A stretch of DNA of 62,221 bases from Streptococcus shenyangsis (GCF_006385785.1 NZ_VFSH01000012.1:1-62221); one strand, 5' to 3'; positions 26,105 through 35,310 are shown, counted from the first letter of the stretch. The notes: generated from the letters alone by a model not told the origin. Program-made: numbers and translations.

Positions 26105-27664
26105 ATGAAAAAGTTATTATTAGCCACAACACTTTCACTAACACTAGTTCTAGGAGGGTGTCAGTATCTACCTTGGAACAAAACTATTGAACCAGCATCC
26201 GAGAAAGTAGCAAGTCCAGAGATAGATTACAACCAATACAACAAGGTTCTGGATGACTACGAAAAAGTAGTGAAAGGCACCTCGTCGACTGATATAGATG
26301 TCAATCCCCTAGCTAGTCAAGTAAAGTCTTCTCAAGGCTTTTATACAGATGTGGTTTATCACAAGACGGATTTGAATAATGACGGAGTGGATGAACTCTT
26401 GCTTGCTCTTGAAATGAAGGGTGGTGGGAAGAGTTTGCTTGATATCCGCACTTTGAAAGATGAAAAAGTGATTCGTCTGATCAATCAAGAAAATCGTTTA
26501 GACCAGATTGGTGAGAGAATGACAGTCGGTATCCTGCCAGACAATTCTCTGCTCTATCGTGGAGCTGGTACAGCAACGAGTCACATCTATGCCCACTATC
26601 AATTTAGTGAGGACGGCCAGTCCTTGGTGAAGGCCAAGGAAGCTCAAGAGCTAGCAGATCTTGGTGTCGGTTCGCCCATTTCTCTAGAAACCCTAAGTTG
26701 GAAGTCAGTTTCTGATAAAATTCCTGGAGGGGCAAGTGCAGATAAGGGTACGGAAGAAACTAAACCAACCGTTGATTATAGTCCTTATAATAGCATTTTG
26801 AAGGATTATGAGTTTCTTCTAGACCATAAGTCAGAGGTTAAGGATAATATCAATCTAACTGCTAATGTCTATGCAGGGATGGCAGAACGCAGTCAAGCCT
26901 TTACCTATGCAATGGTTGATATGGATAAAAATGGCATTGATGAATTGATTGTATCTTCGAAAAATGGTAGTGAGATTTTAGATATTTTCACACTCAAAGA
27001 TCAGAAAGTTATTCGCCTCACCAATTCTGAAAATAAAATGCAGATGCTTGGAACTCGATTCAAAGCCTATCTCCTAGAAGATGGGAAGCTTTATACCCAG
27101 TGGAATCCGTTCGCAGGAGATCCACAAACCATTCATACTATTTGGAAGTTGAATAGTGGTGGAGACAAACTAGAGAAGGTTAAAGAAGCCAAGACAGAGG
27201 ATGAAGTTAGTCCTGGTACTCGAATGAATCTATCTAATCTTACTTGGAAATCTGTAACAGAAAAATTTGCTACAACATCATCTTCAACTAGCAAAACTGT
27301 TTCTAGCAAAATGGATATTAACTCCATAAAAAATGGGGATTTTTCTAGCATTGAGGGAAGATGGAGTAAAGGTAATGGTGGAGAAGATTTAGTTTTTAGT
27401 AAGGATGGGCTAGTGGCTCCAGAACAGTTTAAAGTTGACCTTGCAGAATCAGAAATAGTAAATGATTTTCTACGAGCTCGCTATTCAGGTCCAGCTTTTG
27501 GAGTCTTTATTCAATTCATACCAGCAGGAGTTAGAATACCAGACGAGACATCAATGGATGGATTAATATCAGACGCTTCGGATATTAGTAAAGATAGAAT
27601 TCTCTATCGTGCTTCATTTCCAGTACATAATAAACCAGAACAATTCTTATATCGTGTGGAATAA
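26105..27664 (+). CDS. Lipoprotein with duplicated FG-GAP-like domain and DUF6287-type C-terminus
   Basis: A 519-residue lipoprotein: the signal LVLGGC places the lipidated Cys at residue 19. Two related domains follow (about 45-215 and 225-390). Each begins YNxxLxDYE and contains a Ca-binding-like motif, DLNNDGVDELLLALE or DMDKNGIDELIVSSK, then LKDxKVIRLxNxENxxxxxG. The C-terminus (about 405-519) starts MDINSIKNGDFSSIEGRWSK, which resembles DUF6287 of streptococcal lipoproteins. It sits on the outer face of the membrane. Function unknown; the internal duplication is clear. No promoter of its own stands out, and it may be read from the upstream gene. Confidence 0.78.
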   Translation: MKKLLLATTLSLTLVLGGCQYLPWNKTIEPASEKVASPEIDYNQYNKVLDDYEKVVKGTSSTDIDVNPLASQVKSSQGFYTDVVYHKTDLNNDGVDELLLALEMKGGGKSLLDIRTLKDEKVIRLINQENRLDQIGERMTVGILPDNSLLYRGAGTATSHIYAHYQFSEDGQSLVKAKEAQELADLGVGSPISLETLSWKSVSDKIPGGASADKGTEETKPTVDYSPYNSILKDYEFLLDHKSEVKDNINLTANVYAGMAERSQAFTYAMVDMDKNGIDELIVSSKNGSEILDIFTLKDQKVIRLTNSENKMQMLGTRFKAYLLEDGKLYTQWNPFAGDPQTIHTIWKLNSGGDKLEKVKEAKTEDEVSPGTRMNLSNLTWKSVTEKFATTSSSTSKTVSSKMDINSIKNGDFSSIEGRWSKGNGGEDLVFSKDGLVAPEQFKVDLAESEIVNDFLRARYSGPAFGVFIQFIPAGVRIPDETSMDGLISDASDISKDRILYRASFPVHNKPEQFLYRVE

Positions 27665-27761
27665 GAGTGAAACAGATTGATTTAATAACTAATAGCACCT
27701 CATGCACATGGGAATGCTCAATCTTTTTCTACAGAGTCAAATAAGAATTTTCTAAAACACA
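27665..27761. other. Intergenic stretch before the riboswitch promoter
   Basis: The 381-base gap 27665-28045 is filled mainly by the glycine riboswitch, its promoter and terminator. In the first 97 bases I see only an imperfect palindrome around catgcacatg and no clear terminator for the lipoprotein gene. Confidence 0.5.
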
Positions 27762-27790
27762 TTGACAAAAGCCAACATTTTTTGTAAAAT
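27762..27790 (+). promoter_or_regulatory. Promoter of the glycine riboswitch transcript
   Basis: TTGACA (27762-27767), 17 bases, TAAAAT (27785-27790), about 75 bases upstream of the aptamer core. Confidence 0.8.
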
Positions 27791-27866
27791 GAGAATCAAT
27801 TAAATACCAACACCGAATGAAGTTTAATAGAAGTGGTAAATCGTTTGATTTTCCATGACTGTAAAT

Positions 27867-27949
27867 GGACGGAACTCTGGAGAGACCGTAAAGGCACCGA
27901 AGGGGCAAGGCAGGCAACTGCTCAAACTCTCAGGTAAAAGGACAGAGCT
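27867..27949 (+). ncRNA. Glycine riboswitch, single aptamer
   Basis: Conserved core segments in order are ggacggaactctggagagac, gcaccgaaggggcaag and aactctcaggtaaaaggaca. Only one aptamer is visible. It lies upstream of an AGCS-family amino-acid symporter and before a terminator hairpin at 27987-28020. This fits control of glycine/alanine transport by glycine; the direction of control (on or off) cannot be read without folding. Confidence 0.92.
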
Positions 27950-27986
27950 AGGATAGACCGCTTTTTGGCATTTATCTAAGCATTCC

Positions 27987-28020
27987 AGAGTACATGTATC
28001 TTGCATGTGCTCTTTCTTTT
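27987..28020 (+). terminator. Terminator of the glycine riboswitch expression platform
   Basis: agagtacatg pairs with catgtgctct (one G-T pair) around a 7-base loop, followed by tttctttt. It lies between the aptamer and the symporter start at 28046. Confidence 0.8.
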
Positions 28021-28045
28021 GGGGTTGAAAAGATAGGAGAAGGAA

Positions 28046-29368
28046 ATGTTAGAATTGCTTAAATCAATTGATGCTTTTGCTTGGGGCCCACCCCTCTTGA
28101 TTTTATTGGTCGGGACAGGGATTTACCTAACTGCCCGTCTAGGCCTCTTGCAGATTTTGCGTCTGCCCAAGGCCTTCCAGCTTATTTTTACCAAGGATAA
28201 GGGGCATGGAGATGTATCCAGCTTTGCGGCCTTGTGTACAGCCCTAGCAGCGACAGTTGGTACGGGAAATATTATCGGGGTGGCGACGGCTATCAAGGTC
28301 GGTGGCCCAGGAGCTCTCTTTTGGATGTGGATGGCTGCTTTCTTTGGAATGGCTACTAAGTATGCGGAGGGACTGTTAGCTATCAAATACCGTACTAAGG
28401 ACGACCATGGTGCAGTAGCGGGAGGTCCCATGCACTATATTCTTCTAGGGATGGGAGAAAAGTGGCGTCCACTTGCTATCTTCTTTGCCCTGGCAGGTGT
28501 GCTAGTAGCTTTATTGGGAATCGGGACCTTCACACAAGTCAACTCGATTACAGAATCTATCCAAAATACAACGGCTATTTCGCCAGCCATCACTGCTCTT
28601 GTGTTGTCTGTATTTGTAGCGATTGCTGTCTTTGGTGGACTCAAGTCCATTTCAAAGGTTTCAACTACTGTTGTTCCTTTTATGGCTATTATTTATATTT
28701 TGGGAACTCTTACAGTTATTTTCTTTAATATCGGGAAAATCCCTGCCACAATCGCTTTAATCTTGACATCAGCATTTAGTCCTGTTGCTGCGGTGGGTGG
28801 ATTTGCTGGTGCTAGCATTCGGATGGCTATCCAAAATGGTGTTGCGCGTGGTGTGTTCTCAAACGAATCTGGTCTGGGTTCAGCTCCCATTGCAGCTGCA
28901 GCTGCTAAGACAAATGAACCGGTAGAGCAAGGATTGATTTCCATGACAGGAACCTTTATTGATACCCTCATTATCTGTACCTTGACTGGTTTAACCATCT
29001 TGGTGACTGGTGTTTGGAGTGGTGATTTGAATGGAGTTGCCTTGACTCAGTCAGCCTTTTCAACAGTCTTTTCACACTTTGGGCCTGCCCTCTTGACCAT
29101 CTTCCTTGTGCTCTTTGCCTTTACAACGATTTTAGGTTGGAACTATTACGGGGAACGCTGTTTTGAGTTTCTCTTTGGGGTTCGCTTTATCTGGCTCTAC
29201 CGTGTGGTCTTTGTGTTCATGGTCTTGTTGGGAGGATTTATCGAGTTGGATATGGTTTGGATTATCGCAGATATCGTCAACGCTTTGATGGCTCTGCCAA
29301 ACTTGATTGCCCTCTTAGTCTTGTCGCCGGTCGTTATTGCTGAAACTAAAAAGTATTTTAATAAATAA
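28046..29368 (+). CDS. AGCS-family sodium:alanine/glycine symporter
   Basis: A 440-residue polytopic membrane protein with about eleven hydrophobic segments. It belongs to the alanine or glycine:cation symporter family (AlsT/DagA type): conserved GTGNIIGVATAIKVGGPG near residue 72, GALFWMWMAAFFGM, and FSNESGLGSAPIAAAAAKT near residue 272. It imports alanine or glycine with Na+. The glycine riboswitch directly upstream supports glycine as a substrate. The start is preceded by ggagaagg. It is monocistronic, with a terminator after the stop. Confidence 0.93.
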   Translation: MLELLKSIDAFAWGPPLLILLVGTGIYLTARLGLLQILRLPKAFQLIFTKDKGHGDVSSFAALCTALAATVGTGNIIGVATAIKVGGPGALFWMWMAAFFGMATKYAEGLLAIKYRTKDDHGAVAGGPMHYILLGMGEKWRPLAIFFALAGVLVALLGIGTFTQVNSITESIQNTTAISPAITALVLSVFVAIAVFGGLKSISKVSTTVVPFMAIIYILGTLTVIFFNIGKIPATIALILTSAFSPVAAVGGFAGASIRMAIQNGVARGVFSNESGLGSAPIAAAAAKTNEPVEQGLISMTGTFIDTLIICTLTGLTILVTGVWSGDLNGVALTQSAFSTVFSHFGPALLTIFLVLFAFTTILGWNYYGERCFEFLFGVRFIWLYRVVFVFMVLLGGFIELDMVWIIADIVNALMALPNLIALLVLSPVVIAETKKYFNK

Positions 29369-29370
29369 TG

Positions 29371-29396
29371 AAATCACACATTGCGTGTGATTTTTT
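29371..29396 (+). terminator. Terminator of the symporter gene
   Basis: aaatcacac pairs with gtgtgattt, followed by T6. Confidence 0.9.
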
Positions 29397-29499
29397 GCTT
29401 TCATAAAAAATTTCTATCAGTGTAATTTAAAATATATATTATACAAGGTATAGAATCTGTGATAGACTAGATTTCAACAACATGAAAAGAGGTTTTATG

Positions 29500-30048
29500 A
29501 TGACAACATTTACAATTCATACAGTCGAATCAGCACCAGCAGAAGTGAAAGAAGTTCTTGAAACAGTAGAAAAAGATAATAATGGCTATATTCCTAACCT
29601 AATCGGTCTCTTGGCTAATGCACCGACTGCTTTAGAGGCTTACCGTACTGTCGGAGCTATCAACCGTCGCAACAGCTTGACGCCTGTTGAGCGCGAAGTA
29701 GTGCAAATCACGGCTGCCGTGACCAATGGTTGTGCCTTCTGTGTCGCAGGTCACACAGCTTTTTCAATCAAACAAATCCAGATGAACGATGACCTTCTTC
29801 AAGCCCTTCGCAATCGTACTCCAATTGAAACAGATCCTAAATTGGACACCCTAGCTAAGTTTACCTTGGCAGTTATCAATACCAAGGGTCGTGTAGGAGA
29901 TGAAGCCTTGGCTGAGTTTCTAGAAGCTGGTTATAGCCAACAAAATGCCTTGGATGTGGTTCTTGGTGTCAGCCTAGCAAGCCTCTGCAACTATGCCAAC
30001 AATCTAGCCAGTACACCAATTAACCCAGAATTGCAACCTTATGCTTAA
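29500..30048 (+). CDS. Carboxymuconolactone decarboxylase family (AhpD-like) protein
   Basis: A 182-residue all-helical protein with the AhpD-core motif: VTNGCAFCVAGHTAF contains the redox CxxC and nearby His of the alkylhydroperoxidase-like family. It probably acts as a small thiol-dependent antioxidant enzyme; a true carboxymuconolactone decarboxylase role is unlikely here. The start is uncertain between ATG 29497 and 29500. I chose 29500 (MTTFTIHTVES) because aagagg lies seven bases before it; an ATG at 29482 is upstream of that site. Confidence 0.82.
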   Translation: MTTFTIHTVESAPAEVKEVLETVEKDNNGYIPNLIGLLANAPTALEAYRTVGAINRRNSLTPVEREVVQITAAVTNGCAFCVAGHTAFSIKQIQMNDDLLQALRNRTPIETDPKLDTLAKFTLAVINTKGRVGDEALAEFLEAGYSQQNALDVVLGVSLASLCNYANNLASTPINPELQPYA

Positions 30049-30062
30049 TTCATATCTGAGTA

Positions 30063-30096
30063 AAATGAAGTCTGAAATAATCGGACTTCATTTTTT
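30063..30096 (+). terminator. Terminator of the AhpD-like gene
   Basis: aaatgaagtc pairs with gacttcattt, followed by T; the loop is about 11 bases. Confidence 0.85.
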
Positions 30097-30156
30097 ATCC
30101 CCTCATTTAAGCGCTTTTATGCTATACTGAAACTAACATGATTATTGGAGGTTAGG

Positions 30157-31056
30157 ATGAAGAAACTCCCCTTAGTATTTTCTGGTTGTTTGCTAGGTTT
30201 AGCAGGAGCTGGGAATCTCGTTTTAGATACGTTGCCGGTTCTGTCCCATCTTTTTAGTCTGACAGGTTTGATTTTGTGGATTTATTTTCTAATTCTACAT
30301 CTCTTTAATTGGAAGGAAACCAGGCAAGAATTGACCAAGCCTCCTCTTTTGTCAGGAATGGCCACCTTCCCCATGGCTGGGATGATTTTATCGACCTATG
30401 TCTTTCGCGTCTTCCCTCATCTTCCTTTGGTAGCGCAAGGGCTCTGGTGGTTTTCATTTCTCTTGGATTTGACCTTGATTGCTGTTTTCACCATCAAGTT
30501 TGCCTGTCCAGGTAAGAGAGTCAGTGCGACTCCAAGCTGGACGGTTCTCTATGTGGGGATAGCAGTGGCTGCCTTGACCTATCCTCTGGTAGGTATCATC
30601 GAAATTGCCTATGCGACCTTGAGTTTTGGTTTTCTCCTAACCTTCTATCTCTATCCACTTATTTATAGCGATTTAAAGAAACATCCGCTCCCACTAGCCT
30701 TGCTTGGGCAAGAAGGAATCTACTGTGCTCCCTTCTCTCTACTCTTGGCTTCTCTGGTTCGAGTTGGAGGAGCCAGCCTACCGACTTGGCTCTTGATTGT
30801 CATGATTTTGGCTTCTCAATCCTTCTTTTTCTTTGTTTTGACTCGCCTGCCCAATATTTTAAAACAAGGCTTTCAACCAGCCTTCTCAGCCCTCACCTTC
30901 CCGACCATTATCACAGCTACTTCGCTTAAGATGGCTCAGGGAATCTTGAAACTTCCATTTTTGGATTATTTGGTACTGGTTGAAACCGCTATTTGCTTAA
31001 TTATTTTACTCTTTGTATTAGGCGCTTATCTGATTTGGTTACGAAAAAAGGTCTAG
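30157..31056 (+). CDS. TDT/SLAC1-family transporter
   Basis: A 299-residue protein with about ten hydrophobic segments, matching the tellurite-resistance/dicarboxylate transporter family. Conserved features include FSGCLLGLAGAGNLV at the start, PMAGMILSTYVF near residue 72 and TFPTIITATSLKMAQ near residue 245. Homologues in streptococci have been labelled exfoliative toxin by mistake. The substrate is unknown; the fold suggests an anion or dicarboxylate. The start is the ATG at 30157 after ggaggttagg; a TTG twelve bases earlier is in the ribosome site. Confidence 0.82.
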   Translation: MKKLPLVFSGCLLGLAGAGNLVLDTLPVLSHLFSLTGLILWIYFLILHLFNWKETRQELTKPPLLSGMATFPMAGMILSTYVFRVFPHLPLVAQGLWWFSFLLDLTLIAVFTIKFACPGKRVSATPSWTVLYVGIAVAALTYPLVGIIEIAYATLSFGFLLTFYLYPLIYSDLKKHPLPLALLGQEGIYCAPFSLLLASLVRVGGASLPTWLLIVMILASQSFFFFVLTRLPNILKQGFQPAFSALTFPTIITATSLKMAQGILKLPFLDYLVLVETAICLIILLFVLGAYLIWLRKKV

Positions 31057-31082
31057 CTAGAAATAGCTAAACCTTATTTTTT
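31047..31082. terminator. Terminator between convergent TDT and serS genes
   Basis: aggtctagct pairs with agctaaacct around a short loop, then tattttttat; A-rich sequence on the left allows use by serS on the other strand. Confidence 0.75.
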
Positions 31083-32355
31083 ATGGTTTGATAACTTCAG
31101 CTCCACCCATGTATGGACGAAGTGCTTCTGGGATGGTCACAGAACCATCTTCATTTTGGTAGTTTTCAAGAATTGCAGCCACTGTACGTCCAACTGCAAG
31201 TCCAGAACCGTTCAAGGTATGGAGCAATTTCACCTTGCCATCAGCTTCATCACGGTAACGGATTTGGGCACGACGGGCTTGGAAATCTTCTGTGTTTGAA
31301 CAGCTTGAGATTTCACGGTAATTGTTTTGCGCTGGAATCCAAACTTCCAAGTCGTAAGTCTTAGCGGCTGAGAAGCCCATATCTCCAGTAGAGAGCGCAA
31401 CGACACGGTATGGAAGATTGAGCTTTTGAAGGATATTTTCAGCGTTGGCTGTCATTTTTTCCAATTCTTCGTAAGATTCTTCTGGCTTGGCAAATTTGAC
31501 CATTTCAACCTTGTGGAATTGGTGCAAACGAATCAAGCCACGAGTATCACGACCAGCAGAACCAGCCTCAGAACGGAATGATGGACTCATAGCAGTAAAG
31601 TAGATTGGTAGGTCTTTACCGTCCAGAATTTCATCACGGTAGTAGTTTGTCAGAGGAACTTCAGCTGTAGGGATAAGGACATAATTGCTGTCGCTGAGTT
31701 CAAAAGTATCTTCCTTGAATTTTGGATATTGACCAGTACCAAACATAGAGTCGTGGTTAACCATGTATGGTGTGATGACTTCAGTATAGCCTTCCTTGCC
31801 ATGCTCATCCAACATAAAGTTGTAGAGAGCACGTTCCAAACGAGCACCGAGGCCTTTATAGAAGAGGAAGCGAGCTCCTGTTACCTTACCACCGCGTTCC
31901 CAGTCAAGGATACCAAGGTCTTCACCAAGATCCCAGTGGGCTTTTGGCTCGAAGTCAAACTCGCGTGGAGTACCCCAACGGCGAACTTCCACATTGTCGT
32001 CTTCGTCAACCCCAACAGGAACGCTGTCAGCTGGGATGTTTGGAAGAGTAGTGGTAAATTCTGTCAATTTAGCATCGATTTCTGCCAATTCAGCATCCAA
32101 AGCTTTGACTTCAGCAGATAGATTTTGCATGGCAGCAATCTTGTCATCTGCATTTTCCTTGTTGCGTTTGGCTTGGGCAATCTCAGCAGAAACTGTGTTG
32201 CGTTCTGCTTTGAGAGTTTCAACCTTGACCAAAATATCACGACGTTTAGCATCGATTTCTTTCATCTCATTCAAGATAGCAGCCTCTACACCACGTGTAG
32301 CTAATTTTTCTGCGACAGCATCAAAATCTGTACGAATACGTTTGATATCTAACAT
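31081..32355 (-). CDS. serS: Seryl-tRNA synthetase
   Basis: A 424-residue class II synthetase that charges tRNA-Ser. The N-terminal coiled coil (about residues 30-100; [19 protein letters not shown]) contacts the tRNA, motif 2 is [12 protein letters not shown] and motif 3 is [17 protein letters not shown] start it at the ATG at 32355 ([11 protein letters not shown]), which has a good ribosome site. The in-frame extension upstream reads through the T-box leader and terminator and is not protein. Confidence 0.96.
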   Translation of the reverse strand: MLDIKRIRTDFDAVAEKLATRGVEAAILNEMKEIDAKRRDILVKVETLKAERNTVSAEIAQAKRNKENADDKIAAMQNLSAEVKALDAELAEIDAKLTEFTTTLPNIPADSVPVGVDEDDNVEVRRWGTPREFDFEPKAHWDLGEDLGILDWERGGKVTGARFLFYKGLGARLERALYNFMLDEHGKEGYTEVITPYMVNHDSMFGTGQYPKFKEDTFELSDSNYVLIPTAEVPLTNYYRDEILDGKDLPIYFTAMSPSFRSEAGSAGRDTRGLIRLHQFHKVEMVKFAKPEESYEELEKMTANAENILQKLNLPYRVVALSTGDMGFSAAKTYDLEVWIPAQNNYREISSCSNTEDFQARRAQIRYRDEADGKVKLLHTLNGSGLAVGRTVAAILENYQNEDGSVTIPEALRPYMGGAEVIKP

Positions 32356-32366
32356 AAGAACTCCTT

Positions 32367-32549
32367 TATGAAAAAAGCACACCTGACAAAGCGTTGGAGT
32401 GGCAGGGCCACGGTTCCATCCAACTTCACAGGTGTGCACTTGATTGTGTATGTAATTGTTACTAACGGTAGAATTTCACCTATCCCTCCTATCTGCTCGC
32501 AGCACCCGCAGACTTTCTGAAAGAAGAAGATAACCTACTTATCCGTTGC
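32367..32549 (-). promoter_or_regulatory. T-box leader of serS
   Basis: On the minus strand the leader contains the T-box core tggaaccgtggc (32418-32407) and ends in a terminator: gcacacctg (32437-32429) pairs with caggtgtgc (32385-32377), then T6. Upstream stem I sequences are present but I have not assigned the specifier codon with certainty. Uncharged tRNA-Ser should favour the antiterminator. Confidence 0.87.
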
Positions 32550-32553
32550 TATG

Positions 32554-32582
32554 ATTATACTAAAGTTTCTACTTTTTTGCAA
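32554..32582 (-). promoter_or_regulatory. Promoter of serS
   Basis: Minus-strand TTGCAA (32582-32577), 17 bases, TATAAT (32559-32554). It overlaps the end of the upstream DUF956 gene. Confidence 0.75.
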
Positions 32583-32940
32583 ATAGATTTTTAAATTTTT
32601 GACTAATGGTCTGAATCAGGGTAGGAAGTTTGACGACCCTGTCATTTCCCAGTTTTTCGCGAGCAATTTTGAGAATAGCACCTGAGTCTTTTGAAGCAAA
32701 GAGGAATTTTCCTTTGTCTGTAAAGACTTCGAAGTGGCGACTGATTTTCCGCCCAGTGACATTGGCTCCAATCTGGTTGATATGGCTCCAAGGAATCTGG
32801 ATAAATTGTTCGACATTGACATCTGGGTAAAATTCCAGAGCCTGATCTCCGACAAGGAATTTCCCAACTTTCCCAGCTATAGAGAGATAGGAAGTTCCTG
32901 TTGTATTGAGGAGCACTGTTTTGTTAAGAGATTGGGCCAT
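32569..32940 (-). CDS. DUF956 (ManO-like) protein
   Basis: A 123-residue soluble protein that resembles DUF956, the family of ManO-type proteins often linked to mannose PTS operons. The segments LNTTGTSYLSIAGKVGKFLVGD and IPWSHINQIGANVTGRKISRHF suggest a GRAM/PH-like beta fold. Here it follows aspartokinase with a 2-base gap and has no PTS genes nearby, so its role in this place is unclear. Three consecutive basic residues close the protein (FAKK end). Confidence 0.7.
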   Translation of the reverse strand: MAQSLNKTVLLNTTGTSYLSIAGKVGKFLVGDQALEFYPDVNVEQFIQIPWSHINQIGANVTGRKISRHFEVFTDKGKFLFASKDSGAILKIAREKLGNDRVVKLPTLIQTISQKFKNLFAKK

Positions 32941-32942
32941 GA

Positions 32943-34307
32943 CTAGTCTTCCTTACTTTCACCGAAAAAGGCATTGTAAAGGGCTTTAATAGCTGCTTTC
33001 TCTTGGTCCTTATGGACAACAAACATAATAGATACTTCACTAGAACCTTGAGACATCATCTGGATGTTGATCTTATTTTCAGATAGAGCACGTGTCGCAG
33101 TAGCAGTTACTCCGATATGACTCTTCATCTTTTCACCAACAATCATAATGATTGAAAGGTCGTGCTCGATTTCTGCATGGTCTACTTCAGCCTTTTGAAC
33201 CAACTGACGAAGGATTTCTTCTTCCTTGATAGGAGTTAGTTCGCGAGAACGGAGGATGATTGAAAGATCGTCGATACCTGTTGGCATATGTTCCCAACCG
33301 ATGTTAAGATCTTCAAGGATTTGTAGAACCTTGCGTCCGAATCCAACCTCACGGTTCATGAGGTATTTCGACATGTTGATGCTGACAAAGTCAGAATCAC
33401 CGGCAATTCCCACTACTGGAAATTCATCACTACTGTGTTTTAGAACGATACGGGTACCTGGATGGTCAGGATTGTTGGTATTCTTGATAACCAGAGGAAT
33501 TTTTCCACGGTAGGCAGGAAGAAGTGCCTCGTCATGAAGAACTGAGAATCCTGCATAGGCCAACTCGCGCATTTCACGGTAGGTTAGCTCAGGAATAGAG
33601 TGTGGTTGGTGGATAATTCCTGGGTGAGCTGCAAAGATACCATCAACATCCGTAAAGTTTTCATAGAGATCAGCTTTAACCCCTGCAGCAATGATAGAAC
33701 CTGTAATATCAGAGCCTCCACGTGAGAAGGTACAGATTTGATTTTCCTTGGTAACTCCAAAGAAACCAGGAATGACAAGGACTTCATTTGCATTTGTCAA
33801 TTCTTCAATCTTGTCATAACTTGATGGCACGATGCGAGCGTTGCCCGGTTCACTTGTGACCACAATCCCAGCTTCTCTAGGATGAACATAGCGTGCATCG
33901 ATACCGTTTTGGTTAAAATAGGCAGCAATCAATTTGGCATTGTTGTTTTCACCCGCTGCTAGGAAAGTATCGTAGAGAAATTCGTTTTCTTCGATAGGAA
34001 GACTTGCCAAGGCACGAATGCTTTTTGAAATTTTTTCTAGAACAGCTGGTTTCAGTCCTAATTCACTAACCATAGCGGCATAGCGATCGATAATCCAGTT
34101 CTGACTTTTGCTAATATCGTTACCAGCAACATAGTCGCGGTAGTATTTAATCAAGGCATCCGTAACCTTCGTATCTTCAGTATTGCGTTTACCAGGTGCA
34201 GAAACAACTACAAAACGACGCTCTTTATCGCTTTTGACGATGTTCAAAACTTTTTCTAATTGACTAGCAGAGGCAAGGGAGCTACCTCCAAATTTAACAA
34301 CTTTCAT
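32943..34307 (-). CDS. lysC: Aspartokinase
   Basis: A 454-residue aspartate kinase that makes 4-phospho-aspartate, the first step to lysine, threonine and methionine and to diaminopimelate. The kinase domain starts VVKFGGSSLASASQ and includes FSRGGSDITGSIIAAG near residue 210. Two ACT domains at the C-terminus (from about 310 and 385; VGEKMKSHIGVTATATRAL) give allosteric feedback control. It has its own promoter (34365-34337) and is probably co-transcribed with the DUF956 gene. Streptococcal annotations also use the name thrA. Confidence 0.93.
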   Translation of the reverse strand: MKVVKFGGSSLASASQLEKVLNIVKSDKERRFVVVSAPGKRNTEDTKVTDALIKYYRDYVAGNDISKSQNWIIDRYAAMVSELGLKPAVLEKISKSIRALASLPIEENEFLYDTFLAAGENNNAKLIAAYFNQNGIDARYVHPREAGIVVTSEPGNARIVPSSYDKIEELTNANEVLVIPGFFGVTKENQICTFSRGGSDITGSIIAAGVKADLYENFTDVDGIFAAHPGIIHQPHSIPELTYREMRELAYAGFSVLHDEALLPAYRGKIPLVIKNTNNPDHPGTRIVLKHSSDEFPVVGIAGDSDFVSINMSKYLMNREVGFGRKVLQILEDLNIGWEHMPTGIDDLSIILRSRELTPIKEEEILRQLVQKAEVDHAEIEHDLSIIMIVGEKMKSHIGVTATATRALSENKINIQMMSQGSSEVSIMFVVHKDQEKAAIKALYNAFFGESKED

Positions 34308-34336
34308 AAGAACTCCTAAAGTAAGTATTTTATACG

Positions 34337-34365
34337 ATTATAGCAGAAAGAAAACCTTTTTTCAA
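34337..34365 (-). promoter_or_regulatory. Promoter of aspartokinase
   Basis: Minus-strand TTGAAA (34365-34360), 17 bases, TATAAT (34342-34337). Confidence 0.75.
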
Positions 34366-34408
34366 TGAAGAAAATGAGATGCTTTCTATGATAAAGCGAG
34401 TCTTCTTA

Positions 34409-34439
34409 ATCGGCTGAGACACTTTCAGCCGATTTTTTC
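34409..34439 (+). terminator. Plus-strand terminator-like hairpin upstream of fabM
   Basis: aatcggctga pairs with tcagccgatt, followed by T6 on the plus strand. No plus-strand gene precedes it between mutS2-side genes and fabM; the three genes before it are on the minus strand. It may stop an unseen short transcript. Confidence 0.7.
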
Positions 34440-34466
34440 TTGCTTTCTGCTCCTAAAAAAGATATA

Positions 34467-34481
34467 CTTTGATAATAAAAT
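34467..34481 (+). promoter_or_regulatory. Candidate FabT box upstream of fabM
   Basis: ctttgataataaaa is close to the TTTGA-N3-TCAAA palindrome seen upstream of fabK, with one mismatch in the right half. It lies about 35 bases before the fabM start. Confidence 0.5.
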
Positions 34482-34516
34482 AATTTAAACGGCTTACGAA
34501 ATAAAAAGGAGTCCTG

Positions 34517-35302
34517 ATGGAACACATTATTTATCAGCTTGAAGAGGACTTGGCAATCATTACCTTGAATCGTCCTGAGGTCGCTAATGGTTTCCATATT
34601 CCCATGTGTGAGGAGATCTTAGAAGCCTTGACTCTGGCAGAAGAGGATCCAACTGTGCATTTTATCTTAATCAATGCGAATGGCAAAGTTTTCTCAGTTG
34701 GGGGAGATTTAGTAGAGATGAAGCGTGCAGTAGATGAGGATGATATTCCATCATTGACGAAAATTGCAGAACTAGTCAATGCTATTTCTTATAAAATCAA
34801 GCAAATTGCAAAGCCTGTTTTGATGGAAGTTGACGGGGCTGTTGCAGGTGCCGCAGCGAATATGGCTGTTGCTGCGGATTTCTGTCTTGCAACGGATAAG
34901 GCTAAGTTTATCCAAGCCTTTGTTGGGGTTGGTTTGGCTCCAGATGCAGGTGGGATTTATCTCTTGAGCCGCAGTATCGGTGTGACGCGTGCTGCTCAAT
35001 TAGCCATGACAGGTGAGGCTTTGACCGCAGATAAAGCTCTGGAGTGGGGGCTAGTTTACCGCATTTCTGAAGCTGATAAACTTGAAAAGACGAGAGAACA
35101 GCTTCTTAAAAAATTAAGACGTGGCTCAGCTAATTCTTATGCAGCTATCAAGAAGTTGGTTTGGGAGAGCCAATTTAAAGATTGGCAAGATTATGCTGCT
35201 TTAGAATTGAAACTGCAGGAATCCTTGGCCCAAACAGAGGATTTTAAAGAGGGAGTTCGGGCCCATTCGGAGAGAAGAAGACCGAAATTTACTGGAAAAT
35301 AA
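34517..35302 (+). CDS. fabM: Trans-2,cis-3-decenoyl-ACP isomerase
   Basis: A 261-residue crotonase-fold enzyme that isomerises trans-2- to cis-3-decenoyl-ACP and so starts unsaturated fatty acid synthesis in streptococci. Crotonase features are the oxyanion-hole segment [14 protein letters not shown] and [20 protein letters not shown] near residue 108. A generic enoyl-CoA hydratase call is possible by sequence alone; the position at the head of the fab cluster, before fabT, supports FabM. The start follows aaaaggag. Confidence 0.9.
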   Translation: MEHIIYQLEEDLAIITLNRPEVANGFHIPMCEEILEALTLAEEDPTVHFILINANGKVFSVGGDLVEMKRAVDEDDIPSLTKIAELVNAISYKIKQIAKPVLMEVDGAVAGAAANMAVAADFCLATDKAKFIQAFVGVGLAPDAGGIYLLSRSIGVTRAAQLAMTGEALTADKALEWGLVYRISEADKLEKTREQLLKKLRRGSANSYAAIKKLVWESQFKDWQDYAALELKLQESLAQTEDFKEGVRAHSERRRPKFTGK

Positions 35303-35310
35303 GAAAATAC

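Noticed and set aside
27729..28006. Minus-strand short frames over the glycine riboswitch
   Set aside because: They lie across a structured RNA with conserved core and have no ribosome site.
32356..32439. N-terminal extension of SerS
   Set aside because: It translates the T-box core and terminator; the ATG at 32353-32355 has its own ribosome site and gives the usual SerRS length.
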